From: Carya illinoinensis
Lineage: Eukaryota > Streptophyta > Magnoliopsida > Fagales > Juglandaceae
Direction: 5' to 3'
Length of the DNA: 64,000 bases
NCBI RefSeq assembly: GCF_018687715.1
Contig: NC_056756.1
Location: 34,870,480-34,934,479, forward strand
Positions 23,627 to 33,530 of this stretch are shown here, one piece after another. Positions within the stretch are counted from its first letter, which is position 1, and each line of letters starts with the position of its first letter. A program made the position numbers and the translations under genes. The notes beneath the pieces are model-generated. The model was given only the letters and a program-made list of their open reading frames with translations. It had not been told where the DNA came from and searched no databases.

Positions 23627-23971
23627 TCGCTCGACCCTCGCTCGACACTTCGCTCGAGCGAATTCAGGCAGAGTGTGCCGCTCGACCCTCGCTCGACACT
23701 GAGCTCGAGCGAATTCAGGCAGAGTGTGCCGCTCAACCCTCGCTCGACACTGAGCTCGAGCGATTTCAGGCAGAGTGTGCCGCTCGACCCTCGCTCGACA
23801 CTTCGCTCAAGCGATTTCAGGCAGAGTGTGCCGCTCGACCCTCGCTCGACACTGAGCTCGAGCGAATTCAGGCAGAGTGTGCCGCTCAACCCTCGCTCGA
23901 CACTGAGCTCGAGCGAATTCAGGCAGAGTGTGCCGCTCGACCCTCGCTCGACACTTCGCTCGAGCGAACTC
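23627..23971. repeat. 51-bp minisatellite, about 6.8 units
   Basis: Units begin GCTCGACCCTCGCTCGACAC and contain GCTCGAGCGAATTCAGG and CAGAGTGTGCC. Because 51 is a multiple of three, frames stay open on both strands (17-residue repeats such as ARPSLDTELERIQAECA on the plus strand); these are probably not proteins. Variants alternate TTCGCTCGAGC with TGAGCTCGAGC. The array lies directly upstream of the transposase ATG, in the likely promoter or leader. Confidence 0.92.
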
Positions 23972-24185
23972 AGTGCTTACTGGGTTAAAAGCTTCTGCGA
24001 ATCTGCTTAAACCCATGACCCCCATCCATCTCTCATGAAGAAAACCCATGGCCTTTCATAAATAGCACACAACAATCCTAAAATCCACAACTATCCAACG
24101 ATTCCAGCACACAAACAAACCTAATATCCACAACTATTTCGAAAATGAACAAAAATAATGCAAAAATAGTTAAGATATACAAATT

Positions 24186-24212
24186 ATAGAGAGAGAAAGA
24201 GAGAGAGAGAGG
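24186..24212 (-). repeat. CT-rich leader tract
   Basis: A GAGAGAGA run, read as CTCTCTCT on the coding strand of the transposase, about 720 bp upstream of its ATG. CT runs are frequent in plant promoters and 5' leaders, so transcription of the transposase may start nearby. This is suggestive only. Confidence 0.4.
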
Positions 24213-24394
24213 CACCTCGGTTTTGCAAAGAATGGGCTTTCAGAGGAGTGACGGAGGTCGGAGGGGCGACGGCACGGCACCGGTTCAGATGAGAGGTGAG
24301 GCACTGAGGAGTGAGGAAGAAAATGACTTGTGAAGGCAGTGGGCACTAAACTGTCTAAACACTGAAAGTCTAAAGGGGGAGGGGAGGGAATCGG

Positions 24395-24410
24395 GGGGGG
24401 GGGGGGGGGG
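24395..24410. repeat. G homopolymer run
   Basis: An uninterrupted run of about 16 G within the hAT, next to the palindrome. Length in such runs is error-prone in assembly. Confidence 0.8.
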
Positions 24411-24421
24411 AAATGAAAAGT

Positions 24422-24481
24422 GAAAACCCTAATGGGTTAGGCTGAAACGGCGCCGTTTCAGCCTAACCCATTAGGGTTTTC
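24422..24481. repeat. Perfect 60-bp palindrome centred on GGCGCC
   Basis: Arms of 30 bases are perfectly complementary, with no spacer, around AAACGGCGCCGTTT. Past a one-base bulge the pairing continues for about 8 more bases (GAAAAGTG with CACTTTTC). It is internal to the hAT and clearly different from the terminal repeats. Confidence 0.93.
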
Positions 24482-24499
24482 CACTTTTCACTTTTAAAA

Positions 24500-25169
24500 A
24501 ATTGAAAAAAAAAAAGTTAAAATACAAATTATTAATTTAGTAAAAATAAATTAATAAGTTAGTAAAAATATATTTAAGTTAGTAAAAATGTATACTAATA
24601 AATATATTATATATTAGTAATATACTAATACTAATACTATTAGTCTATTAATATATAGTAAATTAGTAATATTTATTAACTTATTTACTATAGTCTAATA
24701 ACTAGATAGTCTAGATGTAATAACTACTAACTAGTAACTAATAATATGTCCATAACACTAGTTACACTAGTACTAATAGATAATAACTTAAAGATATATA
24801 TTTAATATATATAATAACTTAAAGTTATAACTAATAACTAGTATATTACTAATTTACTATAAGTATATAAGTATAACTATATATATATATATATTATATA
24901 AGTATAGTTAATTAGTAAGTTAATATATAACTATATATATTATAGTATATAAGTATAACTATATATATATATATATACTATAAGTATAGTTAATTAGTAA
25001 GTTAATATATAACTATATATATATATATTATATAAGTATAGTTAATTAGTAAGTTAATATATAACTATATATATTATAGTATATAAGTATAACTATATAT
25101 ATATATATACTATAAGTATAGTTAATTAGTAAGTTAATATATAACTATATATATTATAGTATATAAGTA

Positions 25170-25210
<41 letters not shown>

Positions 25211-25960
25211 AGTATAGTTAATTAGTAAGTTAATATATAACTATATATATTATATTATATAAGTACTCCTCCAATATATTATATAAATATAGTTAATTAG
25301 TAAGTTAATATATAACTATATATATTCTAGTATATAAGTACTCCTCCAATATAGTATAGTTAATTACTAAGTTAATATATAACTATATATATTATATTAT
25401 ATAAGTATAACTATATATATTATATAAATATAGTTAATTAGTAAGTTAATATATAACTATATATATTATATTATATAAGTATAACTATATATATTATATA
25501 AGTATAGTTAGTTAATTACTATACATAGTATAGTAACTATATACTATACAAGCCCTTAATATATATAGTATATATATAACTATATATTATATATTGACTT
25601 ATAGTAAACTAGTAATGTAAAATATAAAATAAGCTATAGTAACTTATATAGTAACTTATAGTAAATTAGTAATGTAAATTAACTATATAAGGTATAGTAA
25701 CTTATATAGTAACTTATAGTAAATTAGTAATGTAAATTAACTATATAAGGTATGGTAACTTATATAGTAACTATATTAACTTATAGTAACTTATAGTAAC
25801 TTATAGTAAATTAGTAATGTAAATTAACTATATAAGGTATAGTAATTAGTAACTTATAGTGTAACTAATAACTATATTAACTTATAGTATCTTACTAACT
25901 TATAGTAAATTAGTAATGTAAATTAACTTATAGTAACTATATTAACTTATATTATTCATT
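24500..25960. repeat. AT-rich tandem arrays inside the hAT
   Basis: Two array types. First (about 24890-25510): repeats of AAGTATAGTTAATTAGTAAG plus TTAATATATAACTATATA, with spacing varying between about 55 and 90 bp through (TA)n expansion. Second (about 25600-25950): repeats of TAGTAACTTATAGTAAATTA plus GTAATGTAAATTAACTATA, around 70 bp apart. No coding capacity. Confidence 0.85.
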
Positions 25961-26036
25961 ATAATGTTTATAGATTATTATTTATTAGATGTTAATATAT
26001 TATTGATAACAAATATTTTTATAAAATATGCACAAT

Positions 26037-26300
26037 ATCGGAGTCGGAGTCGGAGTAGAAGTCGGAGTCGGAGTCGAATTGGAAGTCGGAGTCGGAGTCG
26101 GAGTCGGATTGGAAGTCGGAGTCGGAGTCGGAGTCGGAGTCGGAGTCGGAGTCGGAGTCGGAGTCGGGACACCTCTGCCTCCGACTCCGACTCCGACTCT
26201 GACTTCCAGGGGGAAAAAAACTCCGACTCCGACTCCGACAAGTCGGAGTCGGAGCGGAGTCGGAGCGGAGCCGGATCGGAGTCGGAGTCGAAGTCGGATT
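26037..26300. repeat. Right subterminal GGAGTC hexamer array of the hAT
   Basis: Long (GGAGTC)n arrays, first in one orientation (26037-26168), then inverted (about 26178-26240), then direct again (26240-26297). They mirror the left end. Translating them yields Arg-Ser or Asp-Ser dipeptide runs that imitate SR proteins; this is an artefact of the hexamer. Confidence 0.88.
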
Positions 26301-26330
26301 TTCGGATTTCTGCTCAGCCCTACTCGCTCG

Positions 26331-26866
26331 TTCTCTTCGTCTCTGTAACATCCTCGTTGGCTGACCAAATGAAGAGATTGCCTAAAATTTAAATAATATA
26401 TATTAAAAGATTTTTATATTAGGTTAAATATATTTAAACTAATTTAAATTTCAGTTACCGTACTTGATTTAAGATAGATAATTATTATTTATTCATCAAA
26501 TATTAAAATATTAATTTTTTATTCTAAATAAATAAATTAAATTAATTAGAATATAATTAACATTTAACATTTAGAATATAATTATTATTAATATTTAATT
26601 CGTAGAACTACAAAATGTGATAAAATAAATTAAATAAAAAAAATATTAATTTAATAATATTTTATTATTATATAGAAAATAAATGACTAATTCAATATGG
26701 AGATTGAATTTAAATATAATATACAAATATAAAGAAGTGTTGATATTAACTAAATTTGAAGATAAATTTGACCAAACCAATGATAATACTTTAAAGTGGC
26801 TGTTTATGTTATTCAAGCGATGCATGTAGGATGGAGAAATTGTGGCTATGTATGCATGCTAATTTA
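26331..26866. other. AT-rich intergenic DNA, nothing recognised
   Basis: Right flank of the hAT. Apart from the first 60 bases, which continue the GC-richer target region, it is very AT-rich, with no open frame of note and no element ends. Confidence 0.45.
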
Positions 26867-27214
26867 AGTCTCGTTTGGATAATGAGATGAGATAGAATGA
26901 TTTATAAATAGTAGTCAAATACTTTAAGTTAATTTATTTTAAGAGGTTTTGAAAAATTAGATAATTTAAGTTGAATAAAAATATTATAAAGTTAAAATAT
27001 TATTAAAATATTATTTTTATTTTGAGATTTGAAAAAGTTGAATTGATGTTTATATTTTGTTTGAAAGTTTGAAAAAATTGTAATGATTATATGGAAAAAT
27101 TAAAAATTTGAAAATTTAAAATTGAAAAGTAGTTGTATTTGCGATGTTTGGATATGGACATGAGATGGAATTAGATGAAATGATTTGAGAGGATTTTGCT
27201 ATCCAAACTAGACT
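26867..27214. mobile_element. Harbinger-like (Tourist-type) MITE
   Basis: 348 bp with inverted ends AGTCTCGTTTGGATAA (left) and AGTCTAGTTTGGATAG (right, read in reverse). It is flanked by TTA at 26864-26866 and 27215-27217. The same family is at 17289-17515 and 41671-41980. It lies about 730 bp upstream of the PMEI-like gene, so it could add regulatory sequence to that promoter, though nothing shows that it does. Confidence 0.75.
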
Positions 27215-27420
27215 TTAATGTTTTAAATTTTTTTTTAAGAAAATAAAAATAAAGATCGACTCTAGCTTTCCAAGAGAAAGCTGAAGCATGATTGACATCC
27301 ATACTCCAACTTGAGAACAATGGTGTTTATTGTCCAACGAAGGAGAAAAAAAAAAAAAAACATACAATCTCACCAATGGCCAATTCTTCAACATGATATT
27401 TAAGAAAGTTCATAGCATGC

Positions 27421-27458
<38 letters not shown>
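27421..27458. repeat. (TA)n microsatellite
   Basis: A run of about 14 TA dinucleotides in the region upstream of the PMEI-like gene. Likely length-variable. Confidence 0.9.
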
Positions 27459-27460
<2 letters not shown>

Positions 27461-27945
27461 ATCAGGTACATCCGATAAAAAAGGGATTGTTTCACCTCAG
27501 CTAATTATTATCACACACACACTCTCCATCTCTTCTTCCAACCATCAATTTCAACTCCTTTAACTACTCCTTTTTGATATCCACTATATGCAATAAAAGC
27601 ATGAAGTCTTAAGTTCACATGTCAAACTAACCACAGAAAAAGGATGGTGGGAAACCAAAACAAGTGGCTTTTTGCACAGATGGGAATTAAGAATCCACTA
27701 AATTTTAGCGGACCACATTATAAGTAACTGGAATATTATCCCTAGTACATATTATAATGCTAATGCTAAAAGTCGACGGACATGGGAACAGTCCAGTATT
27801 GGTGGCAACCTTGCTATTTCGTGTACAAACAATGGGTTAATATGTATATGGGATCTAAGATTGGAGTCTACATATACCTCCCACCACAAACCAAATTAAC
27901 ATTGGCACTCGCACCAATTCCTAAGAAACCCAGACCAAGAGAATC
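27459..27945 (+). promoter_or_regulatory. Upstream region of the PMEI-like gene
   Basis: About 490 bp between the TA repeat and the ATG. A weak TATA-like word, ACATATACC, lies near 27868, about 75 bp before the ATG; no better box was seen. The last 60 bases are C/A-rich (CTCCCACCACAAACC), resembling a 5' leader. Start site and regulation are unknown. Confidence 0.35.
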
Positions 27946-28572
27946 ATGACAACCCAACCGCCAAGGTTTCTGTTCCTCTCCCTCTGCTTAGCAACAGTGC
28001 TCTTCGGGCTGCGGCCAATTCCAGCCGTCGGTGACGCCGTGCCCGTAACCACAACCAACGCCACGGATTTCATCCGCAACAGCTGCGGAACAACCTTGTA
28101 CCCGGACCTGTGCTACACCTCGCTCTCCCGCTATGCCAATGCCATACAGCAAAACCCGGCCCAGCTGGCCAAAGTCGCCATAGGCGTGAGCCTCGCCAAG
28201 GCCCGGCGCATTGCCTCCTACGTCTCCAACGTCTCCCGCCATGCCGACTACGGCGCCGACCCGCTAACTGCTTCCGTCCTCCAAGATTGCTTCACCAACT
28301 TCGGCGACGCCGTGGACGAGATCCACGATTCGCTGCAGCAGATGCGGCAGATGGTCGCCGCCGGAGCGGAGTCGTTCAGGTTCCAGATGGGCAACGTGCA
28401 GACGTGGATGAGCGCGGCGCTGACGGACGAGGAAACGTGCACGGACGGGTTCGAGGGCGTCAAGGATGGTCCGGTGAAGACGGACATGTGCGATCGGGTG
28501 GCGAAGGTGAAGAAGTTCACGAGCAACGCGCTTGCTTTGGTGAACAGTTATGTCGCCAAGGGGATCCCTTGA
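27946..28572 (+). CDS. Pectin methylesterase inhibitor-like protein (PMEI / invertase inhibitor family)
   Basis: Small secreted inhibitor, 208 residues, intronless. In this family the protein binds pectin methylesterase in the cell wall, or invertase in some members, in a 1:1 complex and blocks it. Residues 1-29 are a signal peptide with a hydrophobic core (FLFLSLCLATVLF) and a likely cut after AVG. The mature part is a four-helix bundle with four conserved cysteines: C47 and C56 (first hairpin, SCGTTLYPDLC), C115 (DCFTNF) and C165 (ETCTDGF); an extra C182 is also usual. N38 and N95 are possible N-glycosylation sites. ATG 27946 is the first in frame and gives a proper signal peptide. The gene is clearly GC-rich in AT-rich surroundings. 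It has no stop or frameshift and looks functional. PMEI and invertase inhibitors cannot be told apart from sequence alone. Confidence 0.93.
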   Translation: MTTQPPRFLFLSLCLATVLFGLRPIPAVGDAVPVTTTNATDFIRNSCGTTLYPDLCYTSLSRYANAIQQNPAQLAKVAIGVSLAKARRIASYVSNVSRHADYGADPLTASVLQDCFTNFGDAVDEIHDSLQQMRQMVAAGAESFRFQMGNVQTWMSAALTDEETCTDGFEGVKDGPVKTDMCDRVAKVKKFTSNALALVNSYVAKGIP

Positions 28573-29906
28573 TGCATCAGCCATGTAGATAGAATATTAC
28601 TGTGAAATTAATCTTGTTTTACGTTGGAGTGAGCTAGCGAAAGCTATTATGTGCATATTTGGGGTTTTGATTTTTGATCTGTATTGCCCCTCGATAAGAT
28701 TTCTTTTAGAATACTTTCTATTATCCGAAGAGATAGATCCCATATTAATTTATAGGTTTTATTGTATTAAATACAATAAGAACCATATATGGTATCTATT
28801 TCTATCCGACATAGAAAATATTTTAATAAAAAAATGATTGAAAGAAAGATCAGGGGAAGCATTTGTTTTTATTTCCATTTGTATGAATGTTTTAGCTCAA
28901 ACTCAAAGTAGGTGTCCAACGTCTCTAATATCCATGATCTCAGCTTTCTCCATCTTGTGTGCATGACCATATATACCAGACCGATCGACTCTCAATGAAA
29001 TTTACTAGTGAAAATCTTGTCCTTCATTTAGATGTGATCTTCTCATGAATTTACCTCTTCGATCGTTAATGCATTTCGATCGCATAAACAACCGTTTTCT
29101 GAACAGTCCACTTTTCTGTTTCTGTCCTCTCTGTCCGTGATGGCATGTCATTTGGACTGTGTTTCACATCTATATTTGTCTTACTCAAGATTTGCATCGT
29201 AAAGTGCTAACTTTCGAGCCTTCGTCCCGTCTCTGTCTGAATGCTCGTTTGGTGTGAGAGGTTTGTGCCAACTTTTATGCTGTGTGTGTGTATATATATA
29301 TATATATGCTTTAGTCTAAACAGTACTAATATTCTAATACCAGCTACCTCCCTTTCTTCTCTAAATTTCAAATAACTTGAAAACATATCATGAAAAACTA
29401 GCTATTTAATAGTGAAAATATAATTATTAATATTATTTTTTAGCAGACAACATAAAAACTTAGCATCATGATTGTTTATACTCCTAATTACAAAACCACC
29501 TGATTACAAGGACCCTTGTCTATTTTGACCAACCACGATTCAGGCCTCATAGTAAGGCGGGGATTGTGTATGATTTTGTTCTGATTATTGCAGATATGTT
29601 TCCCATTTCCTTCAATTATGATGTCTCCCTTTTCATGTGGTTTCTTTTCAAGGATAAAGCAGCAAAATTCATAGGATATAACTGTTACGAACCTTGCTTT
29701 AGATCTACGACCTTGCTTTAGACAGTATTTCTACTGATGGCCTTATGAGTTATTTTCCTTTTTTCTTTTATGTCTAATCGAGATAGTTGTGTACCACATT
29801 GTATCATTTCAATCTAATATAACCAATAAATATTATTGATCATCCACTTTTAAACCTAAGCATAGTTTATATACATATATATATACAATATATGTATATA
29901 GTATTG
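28573..29906. other. AT-rich intergenic DNA downstream of the PMEI-like gene
   Basis: No second gene seen. The likely transcript end of the PMEI gene falls in the first 200 bases (AATAAGAA near 28767 is one possible poly(A) signal). A short (TA)n run is at 29289-29306. The small open frame at 28649-28837 has no recognisable motif. Confidence 0.45.
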
Positions 29907-30064
29907 CTACATTCATAAAAGAATTACACAAAAATAATACCACAAACTGACATGGTTTCATTTGATCTGTTAGATCTATTTTACAATAAAAATACTTTAT
30001 AATTTGACAAACCACATCAAACCATATCAGTCTGTGAGATTGTTTTTGTATAACTCATTTGTAG
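29907..30064. mobile_element. MITE with long inverted ends
   Basis: 158 bp. The left arm starts CTACATTCATAAAAGAATTA and includes ACAAACTGACATGGTTT; the right arm read in reverse starts CTACAAATGAGTTATACAAA and includes ACAGACTGATATGGTTT. Arms run for about 55 bp with some mismatches. The superfamily is not clear because no clean target duplication was found. Confidence 0.65.
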
Positions 30065-30158
30065 TTAGAATATTTCCCATATATATATATACACACAATT
30101 ATAGGTATTCTTATCTTTTTATACCCGTCATAGTGTAGAAAGGGGAATATTGCATTTT

Positions 30159-30465
30159 TGTTATGAAATCATTGAAAAGAGAGCCATAACGTGTTATAAA
30201 ACTTTCAAAAGGAGAGAGAAAGAGATAGAGTTCAGAGAAGTTATGAAAACTTATGAATTTTTTAAAGGATTCAACGATATATATAGGAGTACAAAGGGGA
30301 CTATGCCTTTTACGACTAGCACTATGCATTTTGCGGCTAGCTCACTATGCTAGCACTATACACTATGCATTTTGCGGCTAGCTCACTATGCTAGCACTAT
30401 GTACTAGCACTATGTATTTGACGGCTAGCTAAATGTGGTCATACAAATCAAGATAGTTTATAACA
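30159..30465 (-). repeat. 3' LTR of copia element 1
   Basis: 307 bp, matching 35206-35516 with scattered differences. Internally it has a duplicated block (TTTGCGGCTAGCTCACTATG occurs twice, about 50 bp apart). The same duplication is in the other LTR, so it predates insertion. Confidence 0.93.
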
Positions 30466-30477
30466 CTTCCCCTTTGG
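30466..30477 (-). other. Polypurine tract of copia element 1
   Basis: On the minus strand CCAAAGGGGAAG directly precedes the 3' LTR. It is the expected plus-strand primer. Confidence 0.8.
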
Positions 30478-30659
30478 ATGACCATATTTAAAAAATATGC
30501 CTCGTTAAAACCTTGCCAAGGAAAAATCCTGTGGGAAAAAACCAATGGCGAAGGAAAAAGAGTACAATATTCATGTGTATCGCCGAGTGTTTTAGGATTG
30601 CCTCATTAAAACCTTGCAAAGGAAAACCCAGTGGGATAAAACCTTAACGAAGGAAAAAG

Positions 30660-30990
30660 AGTACAATTAGCACAAGTCTTCAAGATATTACTTCCCTTGA
30701 AAAGTGCACGATAAAAGGTCTTCAAGTCTCCGCATTCCAATGTTCTGCACAATCTTCTTAAATGTTGCAGTTGGTAATGCTTTTGTGAATAAATCTGCCA
30801 GATTATCACTTGATCGTATCTGCTTGACTTTAATTTCACTTTTCTCCTCATGAATTGCAATGATCTTCTTGTGTGTATCTGAAAGATAACTCGCATTTGT
30901 ACATCCAACTAACTGTAGACTTGATCCATGTTGATAAAATAATCACAACTGGATCTTTCTGCTCATCACTACTCTTCTGGAGTTGTACTC
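30660..30990 (-). pseudogene. pol: Copia RNase H remnant
   Basis: Reading the minus strand in shifting frames gives FYQHGSSLQLVGCTNASYL, SDTHKK, then IRSSDNLADLFTKALPTATF and KKIVQNIGMRRLEDLL. These are the start and the end of a copia RNase H, with the central part, including most catalytic residues, deleted. It defines the direction of the element and the 3' end of its pol. Confidence 0.85.
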
Positions 30991-30999
30991 TTCTGGAGT

Positions 31000-31860
31000 T
31001 CTTGTAAATAACACAGTTAATGGAGAATTCATCAATATTAAATCGCTAACCTCATTTTTTAATAAAAATGGTGGCCAGCCTTTTAAGATTAGACAAGCAT
31101 CGCGGATTTTCAACTCTTCTGTAGGTGTCAGGAGTGCTGTCAGACGCTGCAGAGCTATGAAGCTATATTTCGTCTCTTTTCTCTTGTTTCACGAGAGATG
31201 TTGTATCATAATTTTCTCTATAAAAGAGATATTCAGCTCATCTTCATTCGCATCTCATCTTCTTCACTTTTATGTAATCATACTGCATTTTTACTCTGCA
31301 ATCTTTTTCTGCATTCTTATCCTACAATGGTTCAGCGATCTTCTCATGGCCAATATATGAGGTACTCTGCACCTCGTTCATCAGCTGTTCTTGCTTCTAC
31401 CACATGTGCTATCATGCAATATAATGATCTGACTCATAGGTCAGATAATGAAGCTATCTATGAGCTTGTGAGTCTCGGTACCCGATACTCATCATCCATT
31501 GTCGCATTTTCTCAGTGATTGCAATCCAGAACTTGTGGAGTTGACAATCTCCACGAGAATATTGCTATACTTCAGCGACTTCTTCTAGAGTCCAACATGA
31601 AGATAGAATCAATAAAGTAAGAGAATAGGAATTTAAAATCTTTGTTTAAATCTTCTTTTCGATTGCCCACCCCTTTAGATAGGGATGTCATGCAGATTCT
31701 TGAAGAACAAGAGCGTTTGAAGAATGAGGCAAAGTGCCTCAAATTTCTGTAATTCTTGCTTCAAGATAATAAAATAATATTTCACAAATATTCATATTTG
31801 TGTTTCTATCTTTTGGTAGATATTCTGTGTGCTCCCTTTTATTTCTTCTTTAATAATACA
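31000..31860 (+). other. Foreign segment inside copia pol, TATA box plus decayed ORF
   Basis: This stretch interrupts pol between RT and RNase H and reads on the opposite strand. A TATA box, TCTATAAAAG, is at about 31217-31226. About 100 bp further a frame runs from ATG 31327 to TAA 31750-31752 (142 codons), with two in-frame stops, TGA 31516-31518 and a TAA near 31617. The N-terminal part begins MVQRSSHGQYMRYSAP; the C-terminal part has a short coiled-coil look (ILEEQERLKNEAKCLK). Downstream is AATAAAATAATA. It may be a decayed gene with its own promoter, captured or inserted. No family is recognised; a cellular gene, an element-encoded antisense ORF, or a pararetrovirus fragment are all possible. 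Confidence 0.5.
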
Positions 31861-31899
31861 CACTTCATATCAAACCCATAATATAAATTTGAAATACTA

Positions 31900-33530
31900 A
31901 TTGTATTAAAAGATGGTATTTCATGACTAATAACATCATCCATCTTTCCCTTGAAGCCGCAAGGGTTTCAGATTTATATTTCAAATATGTGCAGTTTTCA
32001 TGAGCTCTTCTGGAGCCTCAATGACATTTAAATCATATATATAAACTGCAATAATAGCTTGTTTCCAATTGCGTTTGGATTACTTTAGATCATATAAGGA
32101 TCTTTGAAACTTGATAGAATACATATTTCCAGATGTATTCATATTAGAAGCTTCAGACATTTTCTATCCTTCATGGATTTTCATATATATATCATGATCC
32201 AATGATCCATATAAACATGCAGTTAATCATGCATATCCAAACTCTCGGTAACTTTCAAGCTAATAAAAATCTCAATATAATTTCAACCACTTTAAAATCA
32301 TATCAATATTGTTTTTTCGAGAAACTAACTTGTGATTTCTATATCACATTTTCATATTAAAAGTTTCAGGCTTTTTATATCATGTATATAAATATCCACT
32401 GATATTTAACAAAAATCACATCTTTAGGTGTTTGGATTTCAAGTCCATATTTATCACATTTTACTTAGTGATATCAATTCTGCAGGAATTGAGAAATTGA
32501 TTCGTGATTTATATATCACAGTTTTATTTCCTTTCCATAAATACCCACTGACATTCAACAAGTATCATCTCTTTAGGTGTTTGGACTATAAGTCTCGATG
32601 CATCATATTTTACTAGTGAATCAATTCTGCAGGAATTGTTTCTTTCAAATTTGGCCAATATTTTACGTCGTATTCTTCGACGATTCTTGATTCACTTTCA
32701 TTATTACTTCTGGTAATGTCAATTGCCATTTCATATGGAAATACGTTGTTGACAACGATTTTATTTCTATCCATAATTTCTCTATTATTGATGAAATGTA
32801 ACGAGATCTCGTTATTTTCAGGTACTTGTCCCTCCTCAAGGGAAGACATTTTCATGAAAAACCTTTTCAGGAGGCACTCTTCAAGAGTTTATATAGGAGA
32901 ATTTGGATGGACTTTATTGCTTGTTTTGTGGGTATGACCTCTTCAAGAGCACCAAATTATTTGTGTCTTTCTCTTTTGAGATGCAGTAACTTTTTTATCA
33001 ATAGGTCTCACATGCTTTCAGACTGTTGAATTTCTTAATTGTTCTACAGGGACTTCAATCCTCGCTGGGATTTTAGCAGCTAGAATATGAGATATTTTTA
33101 TCTTATTGCATTCAAAATTTAATTATCATCTGAACTTATGGTTCACATATGATAATCAAGATAACGTCGAATAATTTCATCTTATTTGCTTCAAGCAAAT
33201 TTTTCTTTCCACTTCTGGTGGTAAGACTTTATAGTAAAAGAATCTTCTGGTTCTTTTATGGACGTCCATATGAAAATCATTCGACTTATCGTAATTGATT
33301 TTGGATGATCAAGATAACCATGAAAAGATACAAATATTTTGAATCATATCACCTTTTGATGCATCATAATATTTGATTCAATAATTGTATAATATCATCT
33401 CAAAGAGAAAGCTTACAGCTTTTCCAATACAAGCTTCTGGCCCGAAAGGATATTCATTATCACGTCCAATCTCTTAGTTTCTTTGAATGAAACGCATCAT
33501 TCTTTTCACTTCAGGGAATAGAATGATATA
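31900..33530 (-). pseudogene. pol: Copia integrase end, linker and RT remnants
   Basis: Badly decayed minus-strand coding sequence. From right to left: LAAKIPARIEVPVEQL (integrase/RT linker, near 33060-33100); VPENNEISLHFINNREIMDR (32740-32830) leading to IPAELIH; IVQTPKEM...WVF (RT start, near 32560), with a second diverged copy near 32400-32450; YIYDLNVIEAPEELMKTA near 31995-32060, at the place of the catalytic YVDDLN motif, which is damaged. Many stops and shifts; no activity is possible. Confidence 0.75.

Larger units (their letters stand above)
20475..26322 (-). mobile_element. Complete hAT DNA transposon
   Basis: 5,848 bp, ending CAGGGCTGAGCA at the left and TGCTCAGCCCTA at the right: terminal inverted repeats with 11 of 12 bases matching. 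A perfect 8-bp target duplication CTCGCTCG is at 20467-20474 and 26323-26330, the hAT hallmark. Inside, from right to left on the coding strand: subterminal hexamer array, AT-rich tandem arrays, palindrome, CT-rich leader, 51-bp minisatellite, transposase gene, subterminal hexamer array. The transposase frame is unbroken, so the copy looks autonomous. The perfect target duplication and open ORF suggest recent insertion. Confidence 0.95.

Noticed and set aside
23627..23971. CRISPR-like array
   Set aside because: Units are contiguous without unique spacers, and the window is plant nuclear DNA.
23587..23988. 133-codon frame with 17-residue repeats, a possible repetitive secreted protein
   Set aside because: A 51-bp minisatellite stays open in all frames. 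The array is upstream of, and mostly antisense to, the transposase, with no signal peptide.
25964..26392. Long Arg-Ser dipeptide open frames resembling an SR splicing protein
   Set aside because: They are translations of the (GGAGTC)n hexamer array at the hAT end; all frames on both strands give dipeptide runs.
29833..30353. Short frames around the left copia LTR
   Set aside because: They run across a MITE and into the LTR of copia element 1.
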